Below are positions 37,896 through 52,400 of a stretch of DNA of 64,000 nucleotides, piece by piece (the first letter of the stretch is position 1; every line of letters starts with the position of its first letter). The DNA comes from Anseranas semipalmata (taxonomy: Eukaryota; Chordata; Aves; Anseriformes; Anseranatidae). The notes beneath the pieces are model-generated. The model had not been told where the DNA came from. It worked only from the letters and a program-made list of their open reading frames with translations, and made no database searches. The DNA lies in contig VXAA01005193.1 in assembly GCA_013399115.1 (NCBI GenBank), forward strand, positions 1,705,372 through 1,769,371, written 5' to 3'. The translations under genes were made by a program, and so were the position numbers.

Positions 37896-40800
37896 GCACC
37901 CAGGAAGAATGGTGAAGACCTCTGAAAGTGCTGAAAGACATCAGAGCAAATTCTGCTGTGTTACAGAAGAAGTTTACCCATCATTAGAAGTTATTGTTAA
38001 AGAATGTGAAATCTTTTTTATAAAAGCCATGATTTCATCAAAAAAGATGAAAAATCCAGTGAGAAAAGTCATCCATACAGCTGCCAACAACTGAAGGAAA
38101 GAGAAGGGCCATTTGTAAAAAACAAAAAGGGGACACAGAGCAATATTCCTCTTCTGCATAGATTGATCATACATCCAAAACAAATAAATCCAGATTTATT
38201 TTGGTGCAACTGAGAGCAGCATCTGGCCTCTCTTTTAATCAAAAGAGGTACAGTTTTGTACTCTGATGAAATCAAACACGGAAAGGTGTAAAAATTACCA
38301 TCTGGAGACCGCTAAATGCCTTTGGGTATGCTCTGCCCAGTTTTGGAGAGCTGGCCTTGGGCCTTGTGCCATCATCGCTGCAGAGGCTTTGTGGGTGCCA
38401 AACACCACCAAAGCAGGCACCAAAGTGGCCGCTCGGTGCCAGTGCCAGGGATAATTCACTGCAGGCAAGGGAGCGTCAGGCAGGCTGGCAGAGCAATCCC
38501 TGGGAAGCGCGCTGTTTTGATGTGAAACCAGATGGTGTTTCACTGGTGTTTTGCTTTCAGATTTCTGGGTTCGTTCGAATCTAGAAAACTCAGGAGGAGG
38601 CAAACCATAAGCAGACAAAAACAAACGCAGGCGGCGAACAAAAAAGTTTGCACAAGAGCCCCTCGCGCGCAGCCCGGGGACGGACGTGCCCTCGTGCCTG
38701 CCCGCGCTGGGAACGGGGCAGAGGAGCCGTGCCGTGAGCGAGGACACACAGACAGCGGGAGATTTACAAATCCAGCTCCTCAGACAGATGGGAAAGGAAA
38801 CAGGAACTCAAAACAGAATAATGCTTTACAGAAGACATTTTTTTTTTTCCTCTAAAATAAATCCCAAACAGCCACCAGCTGGTTCTCATTTCAGCCTGCA
38901 GATGAGCAGATTTCCAGCCAAAAAGCAGCAGCGGATGCCTGGACGCTGCTCTGCCGGAAGCAGAGGGGCGACCGCCCGCACCAGCCTCAGCCCCGGGACC
39001 TTGGCCGAGGATGCCAAACCGAGCTGGCCCACTCTCATGCATTGGTACATGGGCAAGGAGCCCTGCGTCCCCTCCGAAGTGTCACCAGAGCAGCTCAGCG
39101 GCATCAGCAAGAGCAGCCAGGGGCACCCTCCCCTCGGTCCTGGCCCTGTGCTACTGGTGGTGGCATTGTGGTAGCCCCTGCTCACACAGCTGATCCCCAG
39201 GCCAAGTTAAAGCTCTTGGGACCCCCCAGCCCCACTGAGTGACCCCTCCACAGCACTGCCCTGGTGCCAGAAGCAGGGCACTGCTGCGGGATGGGAGCCC
39301 TGCGAAGCACTCGGTGCCATTTTATACAGCCAATACACAAGGGAAAATGGCTGAGGGCAGTAGGCTCAGAAGCAGGTGAGAAGGGGACACCTTCCTCCAT
39401 GCTCAGCCAAAGGCCAAAACCTCTCTATTCCAGAAAAAGGAGGGAATGCCCCCCAAAACCAGCTCTGCACTGTCCCTGCCTTACTTGCTCTGAGAGCATT
39501 GCCATTTTGGCTTCAGAACATTTTGGACCACAACAGCCCACAGCAGCAACAACACACAGGAGGACTGGACACCACCCAGTCAGCCAAAGCCAAGGGCTCC
39601 TGGCCTGGGACCCTCTGAGGTTGCAGGGGTCCTGGTGAGACCCTCCACAGCCCACCCACCTCACAACCTGTGCCGGCCAGGGGAGGACCCTCCAGGTCCC
39701 CAGAGCCCTCCAGACTGCTGCCGTACCCACGGTGATGCAACATGGAGGAAGGACAAGGATTCAGGGAAGCAGCACAGCACTGGCCAGGAGGCACAAAGAC
39801 TTACCGCTTCTCACGGCTGTTGCAGAGCTTACAGACCTCTCTCTCCAAGCAGATACCTACAAGAAGGCTAATTAGTGGTAGGAGAGCCTTCATTTCCTAC
39901 AGCTCTTGAAGAGGCAGCAGCAGGCGGGTTGAGGCTGGAATGGGGGCACCTGTGTGTGTGCTGCAACGGCAGCAACCTTCTCCTCCTCTTCCCTCTCCCT
40001 CTGAAACCTGGCCCACCATTCCTGCCTCTCTGAGGGCACCACGGGGGTTATTTCACACCTGCTGGAGCTGGAGTCAGATAAGGAGAGGCAATGAAGGTAG
40101 GGATCAGCACAGCGGGTTCAATCACCACCTCTCATGGGGGCCTGCCAGCCATTCCCACTGGTTCTACAGTCAGCATCCTTCAGGGCTAAGCCTAGCTCAG
40201 AAGCTTCCTGGGATGGATGCCACGTGAATTTGTATATAAAACAGAGGGAGAGCACATGCATGCTTTATATAAACAGCTATTGGAGCAAGGAACTCTACCA
40301 CGGTTAACATATCCTCAGGTCAGCTGGAGTGTTGTTACAATTGTAAATGGCTTAAGTACAGCTCTTCACCTCCAGGAATTTGTGTTTTAAATATCTTCAA
40401 AATATCATGCACAAACACATCACTATATAAACGGTACATGCGCCTCAGTACCCATGTATTTTGTGGTTACATTTACCTCTCGCTCTCTTGGTCAACAGTC
40501 CTCTAAAAGCCTGGGCACTTTCCAGCCACCCTGTGCAAAGAGCAGCCTGGACTTGCTACCTAATGGCTTATTAGCTCCTGTGACAAACCGGGAGAATTGA
40601 TCAGCTCTGTGTGATTCTGGAGAAGCTGGTTATGGTCTCTTTGAGACTAAATAGTGCCATTTCCCCAACTGGTCCTGCCACCAAGCAGCTACCTGGACAG
40701 AAAGCTGGTGAACGTGGTGAGGGAGAGGGTCACGGAGGAAATCGGGAGGAGCAGACAGTAATTCTTGCACTTGTTTTGAGTTGGACTAAAAATAGAGGCT

Positions 40801-43800
40801 CTTGAACCTGTTTCACTGCAAGAAGCCTGCATAATTCAGGCAAGTTTTACCAGTAAATTGCAGCTATAAAGCAAAAGCCCCGCAGCCTTAAAAGGTCTCT
40901 TGAAGCCCATCCAGAAAAGTGTTCTGCCCAAGTGCCTGTTACAAGAGGGTGAAGGAGGAGGGGTTGGGAAAGCAAATGCCAAGAGAAGCTCGGGGCTGAC
41001 AGGGAAAGAACAAACTTTGCCCCCAGCCTCTGTGCTGTTCCTGTGGTTGGGACAGCACATTCGAGCGCTCGGGGCAAAAGGGAGTCCTCTGCTTGCTCAT
41101 CTCAGCGCTGCCACCCCCAGTACATATGCACAGCGCGTACTGCCTGCTGCCCTGGGAATTGCCTTCTTCCAAGGGAATTTTGGGAAATGATGAGGAATCT
41201 GTGCTTGCCTCACTGCAAGGCAAGCCTCTTAAGAGAAGTTCTGCGCCTGGTTTTGTGAAAGTGTCCAAAGACAAAACCAATTCTTCACTGTGTTTGCAAA
41301 GAAAAGCGCACACAGCCCCGAATACACAGCCATCACTCCTCTGGCTGCTGAGGTGGCAGCTCCGCTTTGTCCCTGCAGTCCCGCGGGTGCCAGGAGCTGG
41401 CACTCTTCCTCCATCTCCTCCTGCCTCTTTGCTGCTTTTCTCTCCCTGGATTCCTTAAACCCCTTCTCGCTTCCTCCTTCCTCCTCACGGTCTCCTCTCA
41501 GCATTTCCTAGCACAGCTGCAGAGGCAGTGACCTGCAGAAAACCATGTAGCCAAGGGTGAGCCCTGGCAAAGCTCGTCCCCTTCTCTTTTGGCCTGTGCA
41601 ATGTTTCCTCATGTGTTATTCGGTTTTAATTCACCCACTACCAGTTCCAGGTCTGCAGAGATATAAACCTCCTTCTACTCCAAACGTTTAATGCGTTACC
41701 TAAGTTCAGTGCCGCAAATCTCCCCATCACAGGGTGGAGAGCAACACCTGTCCCCAAAAACACAGGTGAGAGTGTGCAGCTGAGACGAGATGAAGCAGAT
41801 AGGCTTATTCTCTGGTCAAAAGCAGCGGGGTGCTTTTAGGAATCAGGAGGAAAGCCGCTGGTGCTTCGTGCTGCGCACCAGGCCCCACAGCTCAGCCCTG
41901 CTGCTAGGACCACAGGCGGCCCCTTCCAGCTCCCTGCAGCCTCTGAGACGAGACGCCTTCCCCTCCGCTTGCACCAGGCTGCTTATTGCACGGGTAGCTC
42001 GCAGCAGCAGGGCTGGAAGCAGCCGAGGCAGGGGCCAGCAGTGGCTGCCTCCCCGCGGGCTGCAGCCACCGTGCCCGTGCCGGGGCCGTGCGGGGGGAAT
42101 GCTGCCGGCATCTCCCGCCCGCGGCTGCAGCTCCCTCACGGAGCCGTTTACAGGAGGCAGATCAGGTTTTTCCATTAAAGATCTGTCTAGAAATAACGGG
42201 GGAACACAGGCAGGGAAAGCGATCATGGTGCCATTCAGCAGAGCAAAACTCTTCCAGCTTCGTGATAAATGAGTTAGCGTTCAGGCAGCGAGCAGGAGCA
42301 CCCCGGTGTGAGTCAGCCTGTGCTCTCCCCTCAGCAAAGCCTAAAGGCTTCCTGCTCGACAGCCGAAGACATCTGTGGAAACAAAGACTGAAGCAGAACT
42401 GACAGGAGCTGGGAGGTAAGGCTGCCGTTGGGATTTTGATTGGGCCCTTAGGCAAACAAGTTCAAGTATTTCACTGAAAATAGTAACCAGCCTGTTGGAG
42501 CTGAGAGGATGTCACACAACCGGTGAGGCACTTTTACTGGCATTTTTCAGGCATCAAATGCCCAGGTCACAAGACCCTGACAACGCACTGATGGAGGTCA
42601 ACAAAAGACATGCCTATGGCCGGTCAGCCTTCAGACTTGTAATAATTAAAAATATGCTAGCTGCTCGCCTCCAGCCAAGTGTCCTTTCCTCTCTCACAGC
42701 CAGGGACAACAGGGAGAAGACTGGCTAACTGGAGGTTGGCTTCCATCTACATGTCAATGTATCTGGTCAATCCTGTTACTACCAGGCTTTACCCTTTTAA
42801 AACACAAAGAATCCAGAATTTAGCAGCATGATGTTATTTCCACTATCATTCCTGAAATGTTTGTTGTGACTGGCCAAACACATGAATTTTGCACATTGGA
42901 AAACATGCAGTTGGGTCTCAGGTGGCAGTTGAGAGAAAAAACGAACTGTACCATTGTATTCTTGGTGGAGTACAACAATTTCCCGCAGCATAGCCAAGAA
43001 TTTATTGCTATCATGCTATTGTTCGGACAGGATCATGGCTCTAAAACTGCCTTAAATATCACACACCCAACAGGCCTTCTGCATTGAGCTTGCTCATGAT
43101 GCCCTTCTGATTTGAATTTCAGATGCCTGCTCTTGAATACCGAGATATCAACAGGTCAAGACCAGATCAAGTGGTCTTCAGGGTCACTCTGACAAATGAC
43201 GAAGGACAGCAAGACGTGACGAATGTAGCAATATTTTCCTTAATTTCTCCTACGTCAACCTCTATCAGGCCCCAGGATCTCTCATGCTATCTCCATCCTC
43301 CTATCAACAATTTTCCTTTGCCTGTTACCTCTTGTCCAGGGACATCAGGCAGTAGGCCACCACACATATTATTCCTAAGATATTTTAAAATTGATTTTGT
43401 ACTGGTGAAAGATTACAGCCCCGGAGCATGAGACAGAGCACTGAAACAGAACAGTAGGGCAAGTTGCCCAGATGCTTCCCATTATCAAAATGCCTTCAGG
43501 GAAACTGGGAATTTAATCTTCATGGCCTGCTCCACATCCACTTCCCTGGGAATGCCAATTAGTGTTCAATATGGCATTCTCTAAAACATAACTTTGAACA
43601 GTTTATGAACTCAGCAAAGATCGTGAAGGCATTGCAGACCACCGACTGGCCACAGAATGGCTGTTAGGGAGGATTTTTGGACACAGCTAGCCAGGGTCGC
43701 GTTCTCACCACTGACCCAGAAATGAGTGGCTCCGTAACCTTTTTCCCACCCCTGCTTCTTGCCTCCTAATGACTGCTAAATTGAATCTGAAAACATCAAC

Positions 43801-46800
43801 ACTGGTGACAGGAACAAGAGCTCTGGTTCCTGGGAACAAGTGTTGATGACAGGGGAATCACTGGCTGCAAGCAACACGCTGGATCCTGGGCTCTGCTCCA
43901 TCAGATGAATGTTTCCTTATTATGTCCTCAAAATCTCCAGGGCAGGAGAACATGCAGCAGAAGCACAGTCAGTTATTTTTCAGAGACTTTCCCCTCTGGG
44001 CTGTCAAAGATCTGAAGGAGCTGGCAACCAGCCCATGCTTATTCTGATAAACGCTATTTGTAACTAAAAATGGATTAAAATAACATCTGAGAGCTTGTCT
44101 GAGGGGGAACAAGCAGTCTTGTTCGGTGATGCCATTAGCAGGAAGAGGTGGAGAGAACTATTCTGAGGGCTGCTTATTTTTGGGTTTCACCCCACTTTGT
44201 CGTTTGCCCTGACCGAAGCAGAACAAGGAGACTATAATTAGCACTTGGGGCACTGTCGATGGGAGCAGTAAACAGGCCCTGGCCAAAATTCAGACTCAAG
44301 GCTCGTCCAGCTCTTTGTCCTTTCCCTCCCCACAATACAGACCCAGGGAGCCAGGGCCTTGGCCCCAGTGTCCACCAAAGAGCACGGGTTCTCCGCTGAC
44401 CACAACAGGGCGATAGCTCAGGAGCTAGCTGTGGGCTCTCTTTTCTGTCCACGTGATCCTGCTCTCCATCCTCGGGAAACCAAAATCTTCCCTTTACAGC
44501 CAGCTGGAAGTGAGGGAGGTGCCAGAGTTTTGAGTATTAACGGAGGGAAAGTGCCTAAATCCTACTTTTTATCACTAAATAGCCGCATGCAATTAAAAGG
44601 TCAAACAGGGAGAGGTGAGCTGAGAATGCCAGGAGCCGGGTGAAAGAAGCACAGCCTGTGGGCTTAGAAGAGAAGCTGGTGGCAGTGGTGGGGCAGGATG
44701 CTCAGTCCCCCTGCTGTAGGACAGCACCTGACAGCAGCGCTGGGAGTTTTGCATTTCATGGGGAGCAGAGCGAGTCTCAGCCATCCCCAGGGAGAAGGTG
44801 TCCCTCACAGCATGAACCACAGCCACCGCCTCTCAGCGGAGCATACGAACAAAATGAAATACGTCTGTCTGTCTGCATTTGGGCCCCCTTTCCCTTCCTT
44901 GCTCCATCTGCTTTGAGTGGCAGGTGGGTTCGGAGGCAGCAGTTAGCTGTGGGGGAACCACACCGCACCTACCGAGCATGCCTGGGCTTCAGTGTAGCTG
45001 GGAAGAGGAAAACCTGTCCTCCTGTAGCCTGTCCTGGGGCAGTCCTGCAATCCCCAGAACTTCAGGTATTGCTAGTGCTAACGCTGCTCCACAGGTGGAA
45101 AGGTTAATAGTGCTTAACAGCCACAGCCTCCTGCCTCCAGGTACTTATATTTTTGCACTGTAAGGCTTCTGTTTTACGCATTCATTGGTCAAAAAGAAAT
45201 TCATATTGCAAATAAGGAATTAACAAATTACACCTGTGGATTTAATGAATCGCAAATGAATGCACAATATTTTCCCTTAAATGCATCATGGGTTACTGTA
45301 AGGAACTTGTAATACAGTAGATGTTCATTTCACACATCATCATATCCCTCACCTTCCTCTCACAAATATTGTCTGAAATGATCCTGTGCACAGTCCTCCT
45401 TTTGACATAAATCTGTAGCTTGTGGATCTCTGCACTGGCATTCATGCTTGTCTGCTCCACTGACCGATCTACTGCAGTCCTTCCAAAAGGGCCTTCTGAA
45501 TTGAAATCTTTTTTTTTAAAGATGGGCACAGGCAGGTGAGTGCTAAAATGCTGTAATGCTGTATTGTCACGCGGGTACTTGAAGTCCAGGGAATCACAGC
45601 ACAGATGAAACGCAGATGTCACATCCAGTCTCCCTGCTTGGAAACCCACGCATACCCTGGTGTAAAGAACAAGAGATACAGAATGAGGTTAATTTTCCAC
45701 TGCCTTTCAGTTAACTGAAATAAACTTACAGAGAGGCATGGTTCATAAAATGGGTAGATATCAAGGGTTGTTTCAAAACTTGTTTGACACCCACTGTCAA
45801 AAATACTGATGAAACACTGAGGTGTATCTTCCAAAAGGGCTGTAACCAAAAAGTTTTTCATCTGACAAAAGGTGTTTCCTGCCTTAAATGTCCTAAACCC
45901 CTGGAGCTTGCTTCAGTGTTGACCCAGCAGTTTCTGCCTTATCACTATTATTGCTGCCATGCTCTTTCGCCACTCTAACATCCACAGTTTTCTGGCTGTG
46001 AACAAGCTGTAGCATTTTTAACATTAGATCTGTGGTACATCATCCTCGCTGACATTTTTGTCAGCCTCCGGAGTTGGCATGTGACTGTGGTCCTGGGCAG
46101 CTCTCAGAGCCGCCCGCAGATGTACAGTCTAAAGGATCCATCAAGGGATGCTGCCGTGGCCGTGGGTCTGCTGGGGCTGTGTGATTTCTGCCTGCATCTT
46201 CTGCACCTGGGGGACAGCACCAGCTGCTGCTCCTCCTTGCTGTTTAGCTCAAAAAATGTGACACTGAGGTTTCACATTGGCAATAATAAACTTTGTCTTG
46301 AAAATGGCATGAAAATTAGCTGTGTAAATAAGAACACTGGTAATAGGCAGACAAACTAAACTGCTATTGTAGCACCCAATTTTCATGATGGAGCTTCAAC
46401 AGGCACAAACACTGCAGTTTTCCCCAGCCCTCAGACCATCAGCCATAACCGTGTGAAAAGAGTGTTTCTCCTCCAGCGGGGCCCCTGTGTTCCCAAATCG
46501 ACTCCCTTAGAGATGAGGTTGCTAGAAAGTCACAAATAGTTTTTAATAGTTGATGCATTTCCCCTCTCTTTTTCCAGCCTACAGAGAATGCTAGAATCCC
46601 ATTTCCAAGCTTTTTCTTTCCATAGACAGGAACTGTGGAAAGCGTTATAAAAGCAAAAGCAGAGATCCTTGCCAGGCCAGAGGCTTCCAGGAGCCAAGAC
46701 AGTTTAAAAGAAAAAAAAAAAAAGAAAAGAAAAAGTCCCCAAGCAGCAGGAGATTTACAGCCATGCTGCAGGGGCAGGGCTCGGGCAGCGTGGCGTTACC

Positions 46801-47844
46801 GTGCCGCAAGGTACCGCGAGTGCCTGCATGGTGGCAGCCCTCTGTGCGTGCAGGACTGGCCAGGGTGCCAGCCTGCAGCCCTTCAAAGCAAAGTGTCCCT
46901 GAGGGATGCCTTTGTCACCGGAGGCCAGAGCGAGTGACAGAAGCGGGAGGGACAACTTTCTCCAGGAATATCCCCACTGCAGGCCATGTCTCGCGGCAGC
47001 AGTGACGCACCGGCCGCGCTGCCAACTCCTCCAAGCGCATCCTGGCTTTGGGAAGATGGAAAGCCAATGCAAGAGGTGAATTCCCACAGCCTGCCTGCTG
47101 CACCGCCCAGGTGTAGCACGTCATTCTTCACTGCCGTGGTGGCTCTCATAAAATGTTTGAGGCATAGCAGGACCCAGCTGGCAGCACGCACTGGCACAGC
47201 ACGAATTGGCTGCTATTGGCAGATGTGCCCCCCCGCGTGGGGTGCCAGGGGACCGTCCTGTACCTCTGCCTTCTCCCCAGTTCTCCAGCCCTGGTTCCTG
47301 GGTTGGCAGATCTCGCCTCAGAGGGCTTCTGCAGCAAGGAGACAGGACGAGGAGTCAGTGGCAAGAAATGCATAGCAAGGGAATATTCTGAGGGAGGCTA
47401 AAAATACAGCTCTGACCCTGCTCATTTATATATAGCCAGGTCTATACGTGCGCTGGCTGGCAGCAAGGCAGCAGAGGGGCAAAGACGTCCTGCGATGCAG
47501 ACAAAGAGCTGAAACAGCAAAACTGCCCATGCAGCAGCCAGGCGGCCCTGAAACGGGCAGAGCCGGCAGCACAAAGTCCCAGCCGGGGTGGTGCTGACCT
47601 TGCAACAGGGCACAAACCCCAGGTGCAACTTCTGCCTCGTGGCTGGCAGCTGGGCTGCACCAGAGCAAACCCCATCCTCTCACCCTGCTGCCTCGAAGCA
47701 CTCACTGCAGTCTGGCACTTCATCCAGCCCCTGTTGCTTGGGATTTTATCATCGTATTTCAAGGTGCATTTATCACTATCCTTAAATCCCAGCCTTTGAC
47801 TTTGCAGAAGACTCTCAGTTTCTATTCTGAAAAGAAAACATATT
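37896..47844. other. Intergenic, no gene supported
   Basis: No recognised coding block. GC-rich patches occur at about 38.6-39.2, 41.8-42.1 and 46.7-47.4 kb, with long overlapping ORFs of low-complexity composition. A short A/G-rich tract lies at about 46709-46734. No RNA gene or further CR1 fragment could be identified. Confidence 0.55.
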
Positions 47845-47993
47845 TCTGCTCTACTCAGCATTGGTAAGACCACACTTAGAGTACTGTGTCCAGTTATGGG
47901 CTGCCCAGTACAAGAGAGATCCGGATATATGGGACCAGATGGGCTCCAGAGGTCCCTGCCAACCTCAGCCATTCTGTGATTCTGTGATTCTAG
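47845..47993 (+). mobile_element. Internally deleted CR1 LINE fragment
   Basis: It starts in the ORF2 block VRPHLEYCVQLWAAQYKRD (about 47861-47917). It then jumps to the 3' UTR (GGCTCCAGAGGTCCCTGCCA) and ends in ATTCTGTGATTCTGTGATTC, the CR1 terminal repeat. The several hundred bases that normally lie between are missing. Confidence 0.88.
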
Positions 47994-48282
47994 TCCTCCT
48001 GTGTACAAAAAAGTACTTGAGACTATTGACCCATTTTTCACCCAAGAGGATTCAGGTTGAATCTGGAAACAAGGAAAAGAACCAAAATGCATTTTTTTGT
48101 TTAGTCTCAAAACTTTTTTTGGCACATGATTTGTGTTTCTGACAGCCTGGAGTCGCGGCTCAGCAGACAGTGGTGAGTGAGGCAGCTGGCCTCCAAGTCC
48201 TCTATGCAGAAGTGAGCCACGTGCCCAATCCTGCTACATCAAGATAACACCCTGCTTTTAAAAGCCATCAGGATCACTAATC

Positions 48283-49062
48283 TCAAAGACCTGTACCTTT
48301 CTTCAAAATCACATTGCCCATAAGGCCTGTGCCACAGACCTCTGTCAGCTGAGACCAATAAGTAAGACCTGTATTGGCGGGTCTCACAAGGACCTCCTGA
48401 GATGCTTTACAGCTCCAGGATTTGGAGCGGTTTCTGAAATTGTCTCCCCCCTCGAGGATGCTGTTAGCAGCCATGAAAGGCTTAAACATTTTCACGCTGT
48501 GCTGCCTCACCACCAGCTCCTCATGGCTGCAGTTAGCAGCAAGCAGGGCTATGCTCACAAACAGCCCGACTGCATGGCAGTGCTGAGCTGCTAGGTGTCT
48601 TCCCACCCACTGAAAGGCACATGGAATTAGGTCCCCAGGGTTTGTTTTACAACACTGGAAGGTTGCCAGGTTTGCAGGTTGCAGCAGAGCAAGCTGGAAG
48701 CCAGCTGAAGTAGCTAGCAGAAGTGGCCAAGGAGAAGGGCTTAGGTGGTGGCCTGCAGGCTTGAGAGCATCAACTCTTTCTTCAGGACCATCAAGCCCAA
48801 GAGCCTGCTTGGGGTCACGACACCAGCCACAGGGCTCCAGCCTGGCCTTTTGCAGCAGCCTCCAGCTACGCTGTCCTTCAGGACATGAGGGAATCAGGTA
48901 CGAGTCCCAGAGCCAAATCAGGCAGCGGGAGAAGTGAACACAAGTCTCCATTGCTGTCCCTCCAAGGGTCAGTGCTCCATCCCCCAGACTGGTGTATAAA
49001 ATAACACGCAGACAAATGTCATTGTTTGCTGACATCTGTCTGAGGTCTGTTCTAGGAGACAT
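48283..49062 (-). other. Unrecognised 259-codon open reading frame
   Basis: One of the longest non-gap ORFs outside ACCS. The ATG has A at -3. The translation has mixed composition, is not low-complexity, and contains several Cys and Trp (for example CLIWLWDSYLIPSCPEG). I recognise no domain, signal peptide or splice context. It may be a chance ORF; I list it so that it can be checked. Confidence 0.12.
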
Positions 49063-49348
49063 GGTTGGAGGATAGTTAGGAGGTCAGGCCAGCCCCCTCT
49101 GAGACAACCAGAAGCTTGGCTGCCATGGAGAGCTGAGCATCTATAGGTTTAAGCTTAAATGTTACTTACAGACTCCTACAGACACAGTGGATCCTTTTTT
49201 GATTTAGGCCTTCAGGATAGGAAGTGCTGGCTGGGGGGTGGATGTTCAGCCTTAGCTTTGCCCTCTGAGCACCAGCTGTACAACAGATTCAATGTCCTGT
49301 AGTGACATGACTAACTCTGTTGCCTGCCCTAAGCAGAGACCTAAACAG

Positions 49349-49440
49349 AAAAATGAATAAAGAAAATTAAAAGGAAAACATATAAAAATACATAAATAAA
49401 ATTAATATAGCTATATAACAAGTAAATAATGAATTTAGTT
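49349..49440. repeat. AT-rich low-complexity stretch
   Basis: Almost only A and T with repeated ATAAA/ATATA units. Confidence 0.75.
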
Positions 49441-52400
49441 ACTAAACAACAGCTCCCAGACCCAGCTGTTTCTGGGATCCTGTTTTCCGAGGCCATGCCA
49501 TAAATAACAAGCCTGCCCAGAGCTGGGCAAGCGGAGCATCCCGCAGCGCAGCGCAGCTCTGGCACAGCCCTGCTGGCCATGCCGGGGGAGGCGAAAGCCG
49601 CTCTCCCTGGACCATGGTACCCCAAAATGTGACATGGCCCAGGGCCACGCCAAAAGCTTCTGCCACCCCACACAGGTGGGCACACCGCCACCACTACTGC
49701 AGAAACCCCAGCTCGGTGCCACAGGCATGCAGCGAGGTGCAGGACGGCGCGGATGGGCGTAGTGCAGATCAGTACCAAATCCCACGTCTGGTGTCTGACT
49801 CCAAATTAACTCCCCCGATTTTGGCTTCCTCCCCAGGGGAAGAGCCCCGAAGTGGACTCCTGGAAGAAGTCACATCCAGCCCCAGCCTGACACCCCAGGT
49901 TTTTCCACTACGGGAGGACACCAAGAGCATCAGGGGCGCACACTGCTAGGGCTGGCACGCAGCCGCTGGGACAGCGAGCACAGCAGGCAGGGAGGGGAGC
50001 AGTGCTGAGGCTCTGGCAGAAGCAAGAAAAAAACACCATGGCAGAACTAAGACCAAGCCTTAGATCTGCCATGCGCTGCCCTGGCCGCACCTTGCACCTC
50101 TGAAACTAGCATTTGATTTTATTGCTAAAGACACAAAGATACATGGGTTCCCACTGCATCAAGAGCATGCTGCTCTTGGTGCTGACCAACATTCTGCGAG
50201 CAAAAATCCCTCCTCTAAAAGCCTTTTTGGATCCGCCTCTGCTGGAACCTGACCTGAAAGGATCTGCAGGTTTCTGCACCAGTCTCCAGGGAGCACGGCA
50301 CAAGGAAGAGCTGCTGGCTGCTGAACAACACAGCCAGGTCCCTGGGGCATGCAGAAGGGATTAACATGCCCCTTTCTCCAATCTGACACCACTTTTTCTG
50401 CCTGCCCTAGCCTTCCTGATGGGAAACATCACACTATCATGCTCCCTCCAGCAAAATACCTTCTCAAAATGCTCAAGTTTTTGAGGAACGAATAACACTT
50501 ACCTCACTTGGCCCTTTCAGCCTTAAATATCTGAGCACCAACAGTCAGTATCCCAAAATAGCACACAGTAATTCTGCTCTGATTTTGTTTCTCAGGAGGG
50601 GAGCAGAGCAGCACCGGGGTGATCACGCTGAGAACAATGCCTTTGGGGTTCCTGCTCTTTACTTTCCAGCTCAAGAGCCATAAAGGCATTTACTCACCTC
50701 TCCCATCTCCCCCCAGGACCGGGAGGGCTGCTGGCAGCCGCCTGCACATGCTGGGGCTCATGGGTGCGCTGTGCCGGAGGCTCTGGGAGCAGGGAGAGGT
50801 CCTGGCCCCTGCCTCAACCTCCCTGGGCAGAGCCAGTTCCTCACTGCACACCTTTACAGCAACACCGAAACTCGTAATTTGAGGGCTATCTGTGCTTTTT
50901 TTAATACAGCTTTCAGTTTTAGGGACAGCAAACGCTTGCGTTGTGCAGAGAACACAAGGGGGGCAAGCACTGGTGCATCCTTTTTCCCTGCCGCCGGCCC
51001 TGGCCGCGGAAGCCCCAGCCCACAAGCAGGCTTTGTGCGCAGCTGGCGGCGCTCGCCCCGGCGTGGGCCAGCTGACCCAGCTCCAGCAGCAAGGCCACAC
51101 GGAGGTCAGAGCTCCTCCTGAGCCGTGACCAGGCTACAGCATCCCTGCGGGCAGGCGGGGCTGGGGTGCATGGGGATCGTGGTGCTGGAGCACCCCCGGG
51201 CTCCTCTGCTCACACGCTGTCAGGTCCTCCGTCCTCCTGCTCACAACAAGGGCCCTACTGCTTCCTTATCATAACAGCAGTAAACAAAAAGTCTTAGCAA
51301 TGCTTATAAAAAGTCTGGAGACTCTGGCAGAGGCACTTGAACAGGTTTTATGGGAGCAATTTAAAAGGTCACCTCTGGCAGCCGCCTCCGCTGGTGTGTG
51401 GCACCACGCGTCTCCTCCCGTCCCTCTGCCTTCGCGCCTGCCCGCGGTGCCTGGCTGAAATCAGCGGCAGCTTCTGGAGTTTGACAGGAAAAGAGACAAA
51501 AGTGATCCCCTCCTGGAAAATGGTTGTCTTCCTGGTGAAAGAAATTCAACATTTCAAAATGTGACTTTTGCCCTTGCTGGAGCTCAGGGGTCCCTCACCC
51601 AGACAGCCCACGTGGTGCTCCCACCCCATCAGCTGCTGGGGCAGCTGCTGGCCAGGCGCTGCGAGCGGGACGCAGCTGTGAGATCTGCTTTCAGACCTGT
51701 TCTACCGGCAAGCAGAGGGAGACAGGGAAAATAACACTTGTTTTGAAAATGGGGATGTACTTGACAAGCTGCTGAGGAGGAGGCCAGGTCTGACATGCTG
51801 TCCCACTTGAGCACGTATCAGGCCAAAGGAGAGATAGCGAAATGGAAAATGTGAATCTGCTGGGGTTACAGAGGCAGGCAGGCTCCGTGCTATAAATCAG
51901 AGCTGCAAGCACAGGGAAGACTGAGGCAGGCCGTGCAAGCATTAAGTAGAGTTATGGCTTTCTGTGAAGTCTGTTCACCTCGGGATGATGGCAAGGAAGA
52001 GCAGAACAGGGTGTGACGGATGGAGCACGCTGAGGCGGGGAGCGGTGCTCCGCTCCATGCACTCAGCGCTGCTTCCTCGGGGCCGGTTTTGCTCGGCTAG
52101 GAACACCAGCCAAACAGCCTCACGAACAAAAATGTGCTTGGGCTAAACATCATGTCAACCGTATTTATATTTTCAGGAGCACGGCCGAAAGAGACAGAAG
52201 CCCCAGTCCCAGCATGGCACGGGGCCGCACCACAGCTCCCTCCTCGCAGCTGCACCCTCCGTGTCCTGCTCTGAAAGAGGGTCACTGAGCTGCTGAGTAA
52301 TTCCAGACTGCCATAATGCGAGAGGGCGCTGAGCACAGGTGACACCGGCACCACGTGTGCCAGAGACCTCCAGCTCCTGTGTCTGCACCCTTGGTGGCAC

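Noticed and set aside
47442..48125. 227-codon minus-strand ORF
   Set aside because: Its upstream part is antisense to the CR1 fragment at 47845-47993 and no domain is visible.
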